This document shows positions 1-7,499 of a stretch of 64,000 nucleotides of DNA, one piece after another. Source of the stretch: JAKVAV01 sp964651785 (lineage in GTDB: Bacteria; Bacteroidota; Bacteroidia; Flavobacteriales_D; Cryomorphaceae); contig CAZYWJ010000009.1 in assembly GCA_964651785.1 (NCBI GenBank), positions 1 to 64,000 on the forward strand, in the 5' to 3' direction. How positions within the stretch are numbered: the stretch's first letter is position 1; each line of letters begins with the position of its first letter. Under the pieces are notes generated by a model. That model ran no database searches. It was not told the DNA's origin and saw only the letters and a program-made list of their open reading frames with translations. A program made the position numbers and the translations under genes.

Positions 1-1136
1 AACAGGTGAATATCATGGGTTCCCTCGTAAGTCACTACGGATTCCAAATTCATCATATGACGCATAATGGGATATTCACTCGTGATACCCATACCACCGT
101 GAATCTGGCGAGCCTCTCGCGCTACTTTCAAGGCCATGTCTACATTGTTTCGCTTGGCCATGGAAATTTGAGCGCTGGTCGCTCTGCCGTCATTTCTCAA
201 CTGTCCCAATCGCAAGGTGAGGAGTTGGGCTTTAGTGATCTCGGTGATCATCTCGGCCAGCTTCTTTTGCTGTAGCTGAAATCCGGCAATCGGCTTGCCG
301 AATTGTTGGCGCTCTTTGCTGTAGCGCAGCGCTGAGTCGTAACAGTCAAGCGCAGCGCCAATGGCTCCCCAAGCTATTCCGTATCGCGCGCTGTCGAGGC
401 AGCTAAGTGGCGCTCCCAATCCCGAACGACCCGGAAGCAAGTTTTCTTTCGGCACCTTTACATTATCAAAAACCAATTCGCCCGTAGCACTGGCACGTAG
501 GCTCCACTTCCCTTTCGTCTCGGGAGTGGTGAACCCTTCCATACCGCGTTCCACAATCAATCCGTGAATTCGGCCTTCTTCATTCTTGGCCCAAACCACT
601 GCGATATTGCAAAAAGGCGAATTTGAAATCCAGAGTTTCGCTCCGTTCAAAAGGTAGTGATCACCGGCGTCTTTGAAGTTGGTAATCATCCCGCCGGGAT
701 TAGATCCATGATCGGGCTCGGTTAATCCGAAGCTTCCGATGAATTCACCGGAGGCCAGTTTCGGAAGAAATTTCTTTTTCTGCTCTTCCGTACCGTATTT
801 GAAAATCGGGTACATAACTAACGAGCTTTGTACCGATGCAGTTGATCTCAATCCGCTATCACATCGCTCCAACTCTTGCATGATCAAACCGTAGGAGATC
901 TGATCCATGCCCGCTCCGCCGTATTCTTCGGGAATGTAAGGCCCGAAAGCGCCTATTTCTGCCAAGCCCGGAATGACCTGTTTCGGAAATTCAGATCGTT
1001 CGTAGTATTCTTCAATGATCGGAGACACTTCCTTCTTCACCCAAGCTCTCGCTGTTTCGCGAATGAGCTTGTGCTCATCCGTGAGCAATTCATCCATCTC
1101 ATAATAATCGTGTGCCTGATATTGATCCGTTCTCAT
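1..1136 (-). CDS. Acyl-CoA dehydrogenase, glutaryl-CoA dehydrogenase-like (3' end outside window)
   Basis: This is a flavin-dependent acyl-CoA dehydrogenase. The gene starts at the ATG ending at 1136 and reads without a stop to the left edge, giving 378 visible codons; about 15 residues are probably missing. It carries the family FAD/substrate motif FGLTEPDHGSNPGG and, at the edge, TYEGTHDIH, whose Glu is the catalytic base in this family. The segment ELERCDSGLRS followed by SVQSSLVMYP resembles human glutaryl-CoA dehydrogenase, including the Arg-Ser pair that binds the glutaryl carboxylate. Glutaryl-CoA oxidation in lysine or tryptophan breakdown is therefore the best guess. Another short-chain acyl-CoA substrate remains possible. 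It is transcribed divergently from the DUF4271 gene. Confidence 0.9.
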   Translation of the reverse strand, partial: MRTDQYQAHDYYEMDELLTDEHKLIRETARAWVKKEVSPIIEEYYERSEFPKQVIPGLAEIGAFGPYIPEEYGGAGMDQISYGLIMQELERCDSGLRSTASVQSSLVMYPIFKYGTEEQKKKFLPKLASGEFIGSFGLTEPDHGSNPGGMITNFKDAGDHYLLNGAKLWISNSPFCNIAVVWAKNEEGRIHGLIVERGMEGFTTPETKGKWSLRASATGELVFDNVKVPKENLLPGRSGLGAPLSCLDSARYGIAWGAIGAALDCYDSALRYSKERQQFGKPIAGFQLQQKKLAEMITEITKAQLLTLRLGQLRNDGRATSAQISMAKRNNVDMALKVAREARQIHGGMGITSEYPIMRHMMNLESVVTYEGTHDIHL

Positions 1137-1155
1137 GTTGTAGATTTTACGGCCG

Positions 1156-1163
1156 CAAAGATA
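1156..1163 (-). promoter_or_regulatory. Candidate -7 element for the acyl-CoA dehydrogenase gene
   Basis: Read on the minus strand this is TATCTTTG, an exact match to the Bacteroidota housekeeping -7 consensus TAnnTTTG. It lies about 20 bp before the ATG at 1136. I see no convincing TTG-type -33 box. Confidence 0.5.
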
Positions 1164-1202
1164 AGCATATTGTCGTCTAAAATTGCGAGTTTTACCACTC
1201 GA

Positions 1203-1877
1203 ATGGAGCCCATCATACGTGAGAACCCGATCCTTTTTGAACCTTGGATGGCAGGAGTCTTTATCCTTGCTCTCATCGCTTTGGCATACATTAGGGTGGC
1301 CTATTCCAAACGATTTAATCTTTTGCTGAAGACGGCCGCAAGACTGCAAATTCTCAGGCAGGTAATGCGCGAAGAATTGCTCTTTTCTCATCGCGCTTCA
1401 CTCGTTCTCTTTGCACACTTCGTCGCGATGACGGCGTTGATTCTCTATGCTGCTTTAGAGTATTACAAGCTTATCGACGTTAAGTTCAGCGGATTTACGC
1501 TCTATCTGGTTCTTTTTTTCGGACTACTGTTTTTGTACTTGTCCAAGTTTCTTTTCATGGGTTTGCTAAAATGGGTCTATCGGGATAAAGGTTTGCTCAG
1601 GGAGTACAGATTCGAAGTATTTTCAGTCAGCAAAATTTTGGGCTTGATTTTTTTGCCTTTAGCATTGATAGCCGTTTCCGTAAATGTGGGAAAACTGGAA
1701 TGGGTTTTTCCGCTTGCAGGGTTGCTTTTTGTGGTCGCATTCATCTTCAGGACAGCACAGGGATTGGCGATGAGCTTTTCTTACAAGATTTCTCGAATCT
1801 ATATTATTTTGTACCTTTGCACCCTCGAAATTTTGCCCTTCGTGCTGTTTTTGAGCCTTTTTACCCGTCGGTTCTGA
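1203..1877 (+). CDS. DUF4271 integral membrane protein
   Basis: This is a 224-residue polytopic membrane protein of unknown function. It has about six hydrophobic segments, the first near residues 16-34, and basic loops between them. The size and the position directly upstream of hemD match the Bacteroidota DUF4271 family. The frame is open further upstream to 876, but that part overlaps the divergent acyl-CoA dehydrogenase gene, so the ATG at 1203 was chosen because it begins the hydrophobic protein. The C-terminus ends in basic residues (LFTRRF). Envelope localisation is certain; any role in haem synthesis or secretion would be guesswork. Confidence 0.82.
   Translation: MEPIIRENPILFEPWMAGVFILALIALAYIRVAYSKRFNLLLKTAARLQILRQVMREELLFSHRASLVLFAHFVAMTALILYAALEYYKLIDVKFSGFTLYLVLFFGLLFLYLSKFLFMGLLKWVYRDKGLLREYRFEVFSVSKILGLIFLPLALIAVSVNVGKLEWVFPLAGLLFVVAFIFRTAQGLAMSFSYKISRIYIILYLCTLEILPFVLFLSLFTRRF
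1812..1819 (+). promoter_or_regulatory. Candidate -7 element for hemD inside the DUF4271 gene
   Basis: TACCTTTG matches TAnnTTTG exactly and is followed by CACCC. It lies in the 3' end of the DUF4271 gene about 90 bp before the hemD ATG, so hemD may have its own promoter. Confidence 0.4.
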
Positions 1878-1909
1878 ATGGTCGTATGGCAAGCTAATCG
1901 AACTAAACT

Positions 1910-2656
1910 ATGGCAGACAAAGTCAAATCCATTCTGATTTCCCAGCCTAAGCCGGCATCTGATAAATCGCCTTATTTCGATCTAGCAGATAAGTATAAAA
2001 TTCAGATAGACTTCAGACCTTTCATCCACGTAGAAGGCGTTCCGGCGAAAGAGTTTCGCCAGCAACGAGTTAATATTCTGGAACATTCGGCTATTATTTT
2101 AACTAGCCGCAATGCGGTAGATCATTTTTTCAGAATGTGTGAAGAGACCAGGGTCAATGTGCCTGAGACACTCAAGTATTTCTGTCTTTCTGAGTCTACA
2201 GCTTACTACTTGCAGAAATACGTTGTTTACCGTAAGCGAAAGATTTTTCACGGGAAACAAAAATTTGAAGATTTGATGGAAGTCATCAAAAAGCACAAGA
2301 ACGAGAAATTCTTGTTGCCGTGTTCTGACATTCATAAGCGAAACATTACTGACTTATTGGACAAGTTTAATATCAAGTACACTAAGTCCGTATTTTACCG
2401 AACGGTTTGCAGTGACTTGTCTGATTTGGCTGATGTAAATTATGATATGCTGGTATTTTTCAGCCCGTCGGGAATAGAGTCATTGCTCAAAAATTTCCCC
2501 GACTTCAAACAAAATGCCACCAGAATAGCTGCCTTCGGTACAACTACTGCCGAGGCCGTTAAAGATGCGGGTCTTACTTTGAATGTCCACGCCCCGGCCC
2601 CGGGATTCCCATCCATGTCTATGGCGATTGAAAATTATATCAAGAAAGTAAAGTAG
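1910..2656 (+). CDS. hemD: Uroporphyrinogen-III synthase
   Basis: HemD cyclises hydroxymethylbilane to uroporphyrinogen III in the cytoplasm, the branch point of tetrapyrrole synthesis. The 248-residue length is normal. The protein shows the two-lobed pattern of the weakly conserved family: an N-terminal segment with SAIILTSRNAVDHFF and a C-terminal one with DMLVFFSPSGIESLL, then AAFGTTTAEAVKDAGL. It starts 32 bp after the DUF4271 stop and is followed by a strong hairpin terminator. A hemJ-like gene for a later step of the pathway lies far away at 45 kb. Confidence 0.9.
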   Translation: MADKVKSILISQPKPASDKSPYFDLADKYKIQIDFRPFIHVEGVPAKEFRQQRVNILEHSAIILTSRNAVDHFFRMCEETRVNVPETLKYFCLSESTAYYLQKYVVYRKRKIFHGKQKFEDLMEVIKKHKNEKFLLPCSDIHKRNITDLLDKFNIKYTKSVFYRTVCSDLSDLADVNYDMLVFFSPSGIESLLKNFPDFKQNATRIAAFGTTTAEAVKDAGLTLNVHAPAPGFPSMSMAIENYIKKVK

Positions 2657-2680
2657 ATTTAACGAGCTTTTTAAACATTG

Positions 2681-2710
2681 AAAAAGGCGACCTTTCGGGT
2701 GGCCTTTTTT
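2681..2710 (+). terminator. Rho-independent terminator after hemD
   Basis: An A-rich arm with GGCGACC and a facing arm GGTGGCC followed by TTTTTT form a hairpin with a short loop. It sits between the hemD stop and the rnpA ATG, 14 bp before rnpA, so it separates the two units or attenuates readthrough. Confidence 0.8.
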
Positions 2711-2724
2711 ATTATTGCCTTGCC

Positions 2725-3111
2725 ATGAGTTTCAGCTTTACTAAAGCAGAAAAGATTTGTTCAAAATACGACATCGATGCCCTCTTCGATGAAGGCAGAA
2801 ATTTCAAGTCTTCATTCTTGGGATTTAAGTTTTTATGGCAAGAGATTTCAGCGTGGCCGCGAGTGAAATATTTGGTGGTAGTTCCGAAAAGAAGAGTAAA
2901 AAAAGCAGTAGATCGAAACCGAATAAAAAGACAATTGAGAGAAATTATTCGCCTCAATAAAAAGCCTATTGAAAATGAAGTAATCAAATCCAATAAAAGA
3001 CTTTTGATTGCCGTTATTTACAACGGCCCGTCGAAAACAGATTATGCTAAACTCGAATCTGCATATTTGCAGATGGCGGAGAATCTGCCAAGACAGGTTA
3101 ACAAGTTTTAA
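2725..3111 (+). CDS. rnpA: Ribonuclease P protein component
   Basis: This is the small basic protein subunit that helps the RNase P RNA remove 5' leaders from tRNA precursors. At 128 residues it has the usual length. The signature RNRIKRQ (residues 64-70) is the conserved RNA-binding RNR helix, preceded by YLVVVPKRRVKKAV. It is not next to rpmH or yidC as in many bacteria. It is followed by an S41 peptidase gene, an arrangement I associate with Bacteroidota. Confidence 0.95.
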   Translation: MSFSFTKAEKICSKYDIDALFDEGRNFKSSFLGFKFLWQEISAWPRVKYLVVVPKRRVKKAVDRNRIKRQLREIIRLNKKPIENEVIKSNKRLLIAVIYNGPSKTDYAKLESAYLQMAENLPRQVNKF

Positions 3112-3182
3112 TTGCCAATAATGGTAAAATCAGAACTTGTGGTTGGATTTCTGTTATAAATTTAATCCTCAATTCAAATTTT

Positions 3183-4838
3183 ATGAAGATTAAAGCAAAG
3201 AGAATAGTAGTTGTGGCTACCGTGTGCATGGTGGGTTTTTTAGGAATACGAGCAGTAGCACCCGGCGACAACTTTTTTGAGATATCGAAAAATCTCGAAA
3301 TTTTCGCGACCCTCTATAAGGAGTTGAATCTCTATTATGTAGACGAAACTCAACCCGGAGACTTGATGAAAACAGGTATCGATGCCATGTTGGAATCGTT
3401 GGATCCTTATACCAATTACATAACCGAGAGCAATATCGAAGACTATCGATTTATGACCACTGGCCAGTACGGCGGAATAGGGAGTTTAATCCGCTCCATC
3501 GATGGCGATGTGTATATCTCGGAACCTTACGAAGGATCTCCGGCACAGAAATCAGGCTTGCGAGCGGGAGATAAAATTTTGATGATCGACGGAGTAGATA
3601 TCAGCGATAAAGATCAAGAGGAAATAAGCAGCCTGCTGAAAGGTCAGTCGGGAACCGGTCTTAAGGTTACTTACGAGCGTTTTGATATTATTAACGAAGT
3701 AGAAATAACCCGCGAGGAAATAAAGATTCCCGATGTGCCTTATTACGGTATGCTCAATAATAAGGTGGGGTACATCAGTTTAAACAGCTTTACCCAGACG
3801 GCGAGTAAGGAAGTTCGCGAAGCATTCGTGGAGCTCAAGAACGACCACGGTATGGAAAAATTGATTTTTGACCTGCGTGGAAATGGCGGAGGACTTTTAA
3901 GAGAAGCGATCAACATTGTGAATTTTTTCGTTCCTAAAGGTCAGGAGGTCGTTCGAACAAAAGGGAAAATTTCAGAGTGGGACCGCACGCATGTGGCACT
4001 CAACGAGCCGTTGGATCTTGAGATGCCTTTGGTGATTTTGGTTGATCAGGGAAGCGCCTCGGCTTCCGAAATTGTGTCGGGAGCCATTCAAGATTTGGAC
4101 CGTGGGGTGGTAGTAGGAAACACCACTTTTGGAAAAGGATTGGTGCAGCAGACCAAAGATTTGCAGTACAACAGTAAACTGAAGCTCACCGTGGCCAAGT
4201 ATTACATTCCCAGCGGAAGATGTATTCAAAAGTTAGACTATTCGCACAAGACAGATGACGGAACGGTAGAAGAAGTGCCCGACTCTCTCTTAAAAAAGTT
4301 TGAAACTGAGGCAGGACGAGTAGTAATGGACGGTAGAGGAATAGAGCCCGATATTAAGGTAGAAGATGACGAGCTTCCGCATATTATTCTGAGTTTACTT
4401 ACCGAAAATCTCTTCTTCAAGTATGCGAATGACTATTCCAGGAACCACGAGTCGATAGCTGATGCAGCCGACTTTGACTTAACTGATGAAGAGTACAATG
4501 AATTCGTAGCATACCTCGAGGGAAAAAACTATTCGTATACGACCGATACGGAGAAAGAATTTGAAAAATTGGTTCGAATCGCAAAAGACGAAAAGTACTA
4601 CGGTATGTCAGAATCGGCATTCGAAGAAATGGAAAAGGCCATAAGTTCTAAAAAGAACAATGACCTTCAAATTTTCAGAGAAGACATTGAGCCGATTTTG
4701 GAGAATGAAATTGTATCTCGCTACTATTACCAAAAAGGGAGAATTAAGAACAGCCTTTCTGATGATGCAGCCGTTGATACGGCCCTTTCAGTCTTGGCAG
4801 ATTCAGAAAAATACCGTCAAATATTAACGCCTCAGTAA
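3183..4838 (+). CDS. S41 family C-terminal processing peptidase
   Basis: This 551-residue serine peptidase of the CtpA/Tsp type cleaves proteins near their C-termini in the periplasm. An N-terminal hydrophobic segment (about residues 7-22) serves as signal or anchor. It is followed by a helical region with LESLDPYTNYI, a PDZ domain (about 95-165, GSPAQKSGLRAGDKIL) and the S41 core. The catalytic pair is visible as Ser in GSASASEI (about residue 293) and Lys in FGKGLVQ (about 318). The acidic C-terminal 150 residues carry no motif I can name. It sits between rnpA and the ligase gene, with one base before the next start codon. Confidence 0.93.
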   Translation: MKIKAKRIVVVATVCMVGFLGIRAVAPGDNFFEISKNLEIFATLYKELNLYYVDETQPGDLMKTGIDAMLESLDPYTNYITESNIEDYRFMTTGQYGGIGSLIRSIDGDVYISEPYEGSPAQKSGLRAGDKILMIDGVDISDKDQEEISSLLKGQSGTGLKVTYERFDIINEVEITREEIKIPDVPYYGMLNNKVGYISLNSFTQTASKEVREAFVELKNDHGMEKLIFDLRGNGGGLLREAINIVNFFVPKGQEVVRTKGKISEWDRTHVALNEPLDLEMPLVILVDQGSASASEIVSGAIQDLDRGVVVGNTTFGKGLVQQTKDLQYNSKLKLTVAKYYIPSGRCIQKLDYSHKTDDGTVEEVPDSLLKKFETEAGRVVMDGRGIEPDIKVEDDELPHIILSLLTENLFFKYANDYSRNHESIADAADFDLTDEEYNEFVAYLEGKNYSYTTDTEKEFEKLVRIAKDEKYYGMSESAFEEMEKAISSKKNNDLQIFREDIEPILENEIVSRYYYQKGRIKNSLSDDAAVDTALSVLADSEKYRQILTPQ

Positions 4839-4839
4839 A

Positions 4840-6369
4840 TTGACTGATAAATCGAGACGAGTCCATGCTATTCGGCTATTTGTCATTTGCCTGTTGGCAA
4901 TGGGTATGCCGAATTTAAATCTCTTGATGAGCATCGGAACCATTCTCTTGTTTATCCTTTGGTTTATAGATCCCGGAATTAAAAAAGGTTTGAGTCGCTT
5001 GACTCTTAAAAACCCCGCTACTTGGATGGCGGGGCTTTTTATTTTGCATATCGTATGGCTGGTTAATACTTCTGATTGGACCTACGCCATGAAAGATTTG
5101 CGCATTAAATTGCCTTTGCTGGTGTTGGCGCTGGCTTTAGGAACACTTAAACTTTCACGCGACGATCTGAAAAAGGTTTTTGTAGCCTTAGGTATCGGGA
5201 TATGGATCGCGACCTTAATCGGGTATTACCTCTATTTCTCTGATCCGATGGTAAAGATGGATCCGAGAAGTATGACTCACGATATTTCTCACATTCGGCT
5301 TAGCTTGATGATTACGGTCTTCATCGCTGCTTGTTTTGCTTTTTTCCGAGAGATCGGAAGTTTTTGGAAAGTGTTCGCAATTCTCTCTCTTCTCAATGCT
5401 TTTATCTTTCTGTATTTCTTGCAAACCTTGACCGCACCTATCGTTTTGGTAGTCGGTTCAGCAGTTTTGGTGGTCAAGTATTTATTTGAAAAATCCGGTT
5501 CGGTAATCAGAATGGCCTTATTGATGGGCGTAGTTTTAATCCCGGTGGTTTTGTTCTTTGCCATGAAGAACTTCTACTCAGAATATTACGAACCTCAGGA
5601 AGATTCGCTGCCATTACTGAGTTCAACGGCTGACGGTAATTATTACTATCACTATGATACGCTTCAAATAGAAAATGGCAATTACATCTATGCGAATGTT
5701 GCGACGGATGAGTTAATTAAAGCTTGGAATAAAAGAGGGACGGAAAAAATAGTTTTAGATTCAGATTCTGAATTATACTATAGAGTGCTGCGATACATGA
5801 CTTCTAAAGGTTTGGCGAAAGATCGTGTCGGCGTGGAGAGTCTTAGCGATGATGATATTTCCAATATTGAGGCTGGCTTTCCTTCAGTAGCATATGTAGA
5901 GAAATCAGGATTGGAATTGAGGCTCCACACATTTCTGCATGGCACTCACTTGTACCTCACTACCGGCACCACTCAAGGATCTTCATTTTACCAACGCTTT
6001 ATTTATTGGGAAATTGGAATGGGGCTGGCTATGGAGAACATCTTGACCGGGGTTGGAACGGGTGATATTAAGGAGTCATTCAAGGTGGCTTATGAAAATT
6101 ATCCGGTATTCATTGAACCTAAATATCGGCATCGAGCCCATAATCAATACATCACTTTTTTAGCCACCTTCGGGATCTTGGGGTTTTGCTACTTTCTGGG
6201 CTTTGTACTTTTTTTGTTAGAAAGGTGGAGCCATAGAAATCTCTTTTTATTTTTTGCCTTGGCAGCCGTGGTTTCATTTCTTTCTGAAGATACTCTGGAA
6301 ACTCAAGCCGGGGTGACTTTTTTCTCCTTTTTTGTGGGTTTGTTTTCAGCCGTTTCTGCGGAAGATTGA
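4840..6369 (+). CDS. O-antigen ligase / Wzy-type membrane protein
   Basis: This is a 509-residue polytopic inner-membrane protein of the WaaL/Wzy superfamily, which joins or polymerises undecaprenyl-linked glycans on the periplasmic side. About ten hydrophobic segments are present. The characteristic large periplasmic loop (about residues 245-430) ends in HRAHNQY, resembling the conserved His-Asn site of the family. The loop is long and Tyr-rich. The start used is the TTG one base after the S41 peptidase stop, because the next in-frame ATG would remove part of the first hydrophobic region; this start is not certain. A glycosyltransferase gene follows, which fits an envelope glycan role. Confidence 0.82.
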   Translation: MTDKSRRVHAIRLFVICLLAMGMPNLNLLMSIGTILLFILWFIDPGIKKGLSRLTLKNPATWMAGLFILHIVWLVNTSDWTYAMKDLRIKLPLLVLALALGTLKLSRDDLKKVFVALGIGIWIATLIGYYLYFSDPMVKMDPRSMTHDISHIRLSLMITVFIAACFAFFREIGSFWKVFAILSLLNAFIFLYFLQTLTAPIVLVVGSAVLVVKYLFEKSGSVIRMALLMGVVLIPVVLFFAMKNFYSEYYEPQEDSLPLLSSTADGNYYYHYDTLQIENGNYIYANVATDELIKAWNKRGTEKIVLDSDSELYYRVLRYMTSKGLAKDRVGVESLSDDDISNIEAGFPSVAYVEKSGLELRLHTFLHGTHLYLTTGTTQGSSFYQRFIYWEIGMGLAMENILTGVGTGDIKESFKVAYENYPVFIEPKYRHRAHNQYITFLATFGILGFCYFLGFVLFLLERWSHRNLFLFFALAAVVSFLSEDTLETQAGVTFFSFFVGLFSAVSAED

Positions 6370-6389
6370 ATTCTCTAACTTTACGAGTG

Positions 6390-7499
6390 ATGAAAAAGGA
6401 GAAAATCGGCGTTCTCATTTACGGGAAAAAACTTAATTCTTCCAAAGTTGAAATAATTGATGCGGCAAGAATCCTTAATAAGACGGCATTCAAAGTTTCT
6501 CTTTTCGGCAAATCCAAGAGTAAAGTAAAAAGTGTAGCTAGTCAGTCCCACTTACAATATGTAAATCTGGGAAAAAAATTAAGTAGAAATGACTTCAGCG
6601 CTTCTTTGAGGTTTACGAAGCTTTTAAAAGATAAGGGTATTTCCACCATTCTCTTCCGCGATCATCGCTCCACCGGTCTCTTAGTTACCACTAAGTTTCT
6701 TCTTAAAGGGAAACTGCGTTTGATCTTTATTCAAGATCGACACCTTTCAGAAATGAAACCTGACTTCCTTCACACTTTTCGCTTTAATCAAATAGATGCT
6801 TGGATCACACCAATGAACCAAACTGCGCATACGGTGAAAGGTGCCACCCATTTAGCGCTTGACAAGATTCACATCATGCCTCTGCCGATTCCTCGAAAGC
6901 CTTTTCAATTTGAAGAGGAGGAAAGAAAGCTTAGAAAATCAATACTCTTCGGAAATTCGGAGAGTATTGTCATAGGTTGGAATGTACCCGAGTCCGGGGC
7001 ATATGTTCAACGTACGGGAAATATGCTTGTTAAACTGCTGCGATCAGCAGATGTGAAATTATGCATAAACGTAAAAAATTCAGATGCTCAAAATCTTTAT
7101 GACGCGTTTCCGGAATTAGCAGCGTTCACGTCCGTAACCAAGATAACCCCTTTTGACCCGCATGATGCAGATTTGTATGCGCATCTGGACGTGATTTTCA
7201 TTGATCCTGAAATTGAACCCTTTTCCGGAATTACGAGACGCGCCTTGATGGCAGGCGTTCTCCCCGTTGCTCCCAAGTCTTTAGTGGCAGATGAATTGCT
7301 CGAGAATGGAGAAAAGGGTATGATCTATTCAGAACAAGATTGCGGAAAGGCGTTAGCTGAGAAAATAAATCCTTCTTTTTTAGCTCGTTTCAGAGAAAAA
7401 ACTCAAGGCCAAATCGGAGAGAAGTACACAAAAAAGCGCTTCAAGGAAAACCTGGAAGCGCTTATTCATTCGTTGCCTAAGAAGGCAAAAGCTCACTAA
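6390..7499 (+). CDS. Glycosyltransferase-like protein, GT-B type
   Basis: This is a 369-residue cytoplasmic protein with the layout of a GT-B glycosyltransferase. The N-terminal Rossmann-like half begins KIGVLIYGKK. The C-terminal half contains the donor-binding-like stretch DPEIEPFSGITRRALMAG, where Glu and Pro-Phe-Ser resemble the E-x7-E site of GT4 enzymes. The frame extends to a TTG at 6366 overlapping the previous stop, but the ATG at 6390 is preferred. Substrate is unknown; the adjacent ligase gene suggests an envelope polysaccharide. Its stop overlaps the convergent S8 peptidase stop by 4 bp, with no terminator between them. Confidence 0.75.
   Translation: MKKEKIGVLIYGKKLNSSKVEIIDAARILNKTAFKVSLFGKSKSKVKSVASQSHLQYVNLGKKLSRNDFSASLRFTKLLKDKGISTILFRDHRSTGLLVTTKFLLKGKLRLIFIQDRHLSEMKPDFLHTFRFNQIDAWITPMNQTAHTVKGATHLALDKIHIMPLPIPRKPFQFEEEERKLRKSILFGNSESIVIGWNVPESGAYVQRTGNMLVKLLRSADVKLCINVKNSDAQNLYDAFPELAAFTSVTKITPFDPHDADLYAHLDVIFIDPEIEPFSGITRRALMAGVLPVAPKSLVADELLENGEKGMIYSEQDCGKALAEKINPSFLARFREKTQGQIGEKYTKKRFKENLEALIHSLPKKAKAH

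Noticed and set aside
6..567. Plus-strand open frames over the acyl-CoA dehydrogenase region
   Set aside because: The minus-strand frame gives a full glutaryl-CoA dehydrogenase-like protein with family motifs, so the plus-strand frames are shadows.
876..1202. Upstream extension of the DUF4271 frame
   Set aside because: It lies antisense to the acyl-CoA dehydrogenase gene and its protein is not membrane-like; the ATG at 1203 starts the real protein.
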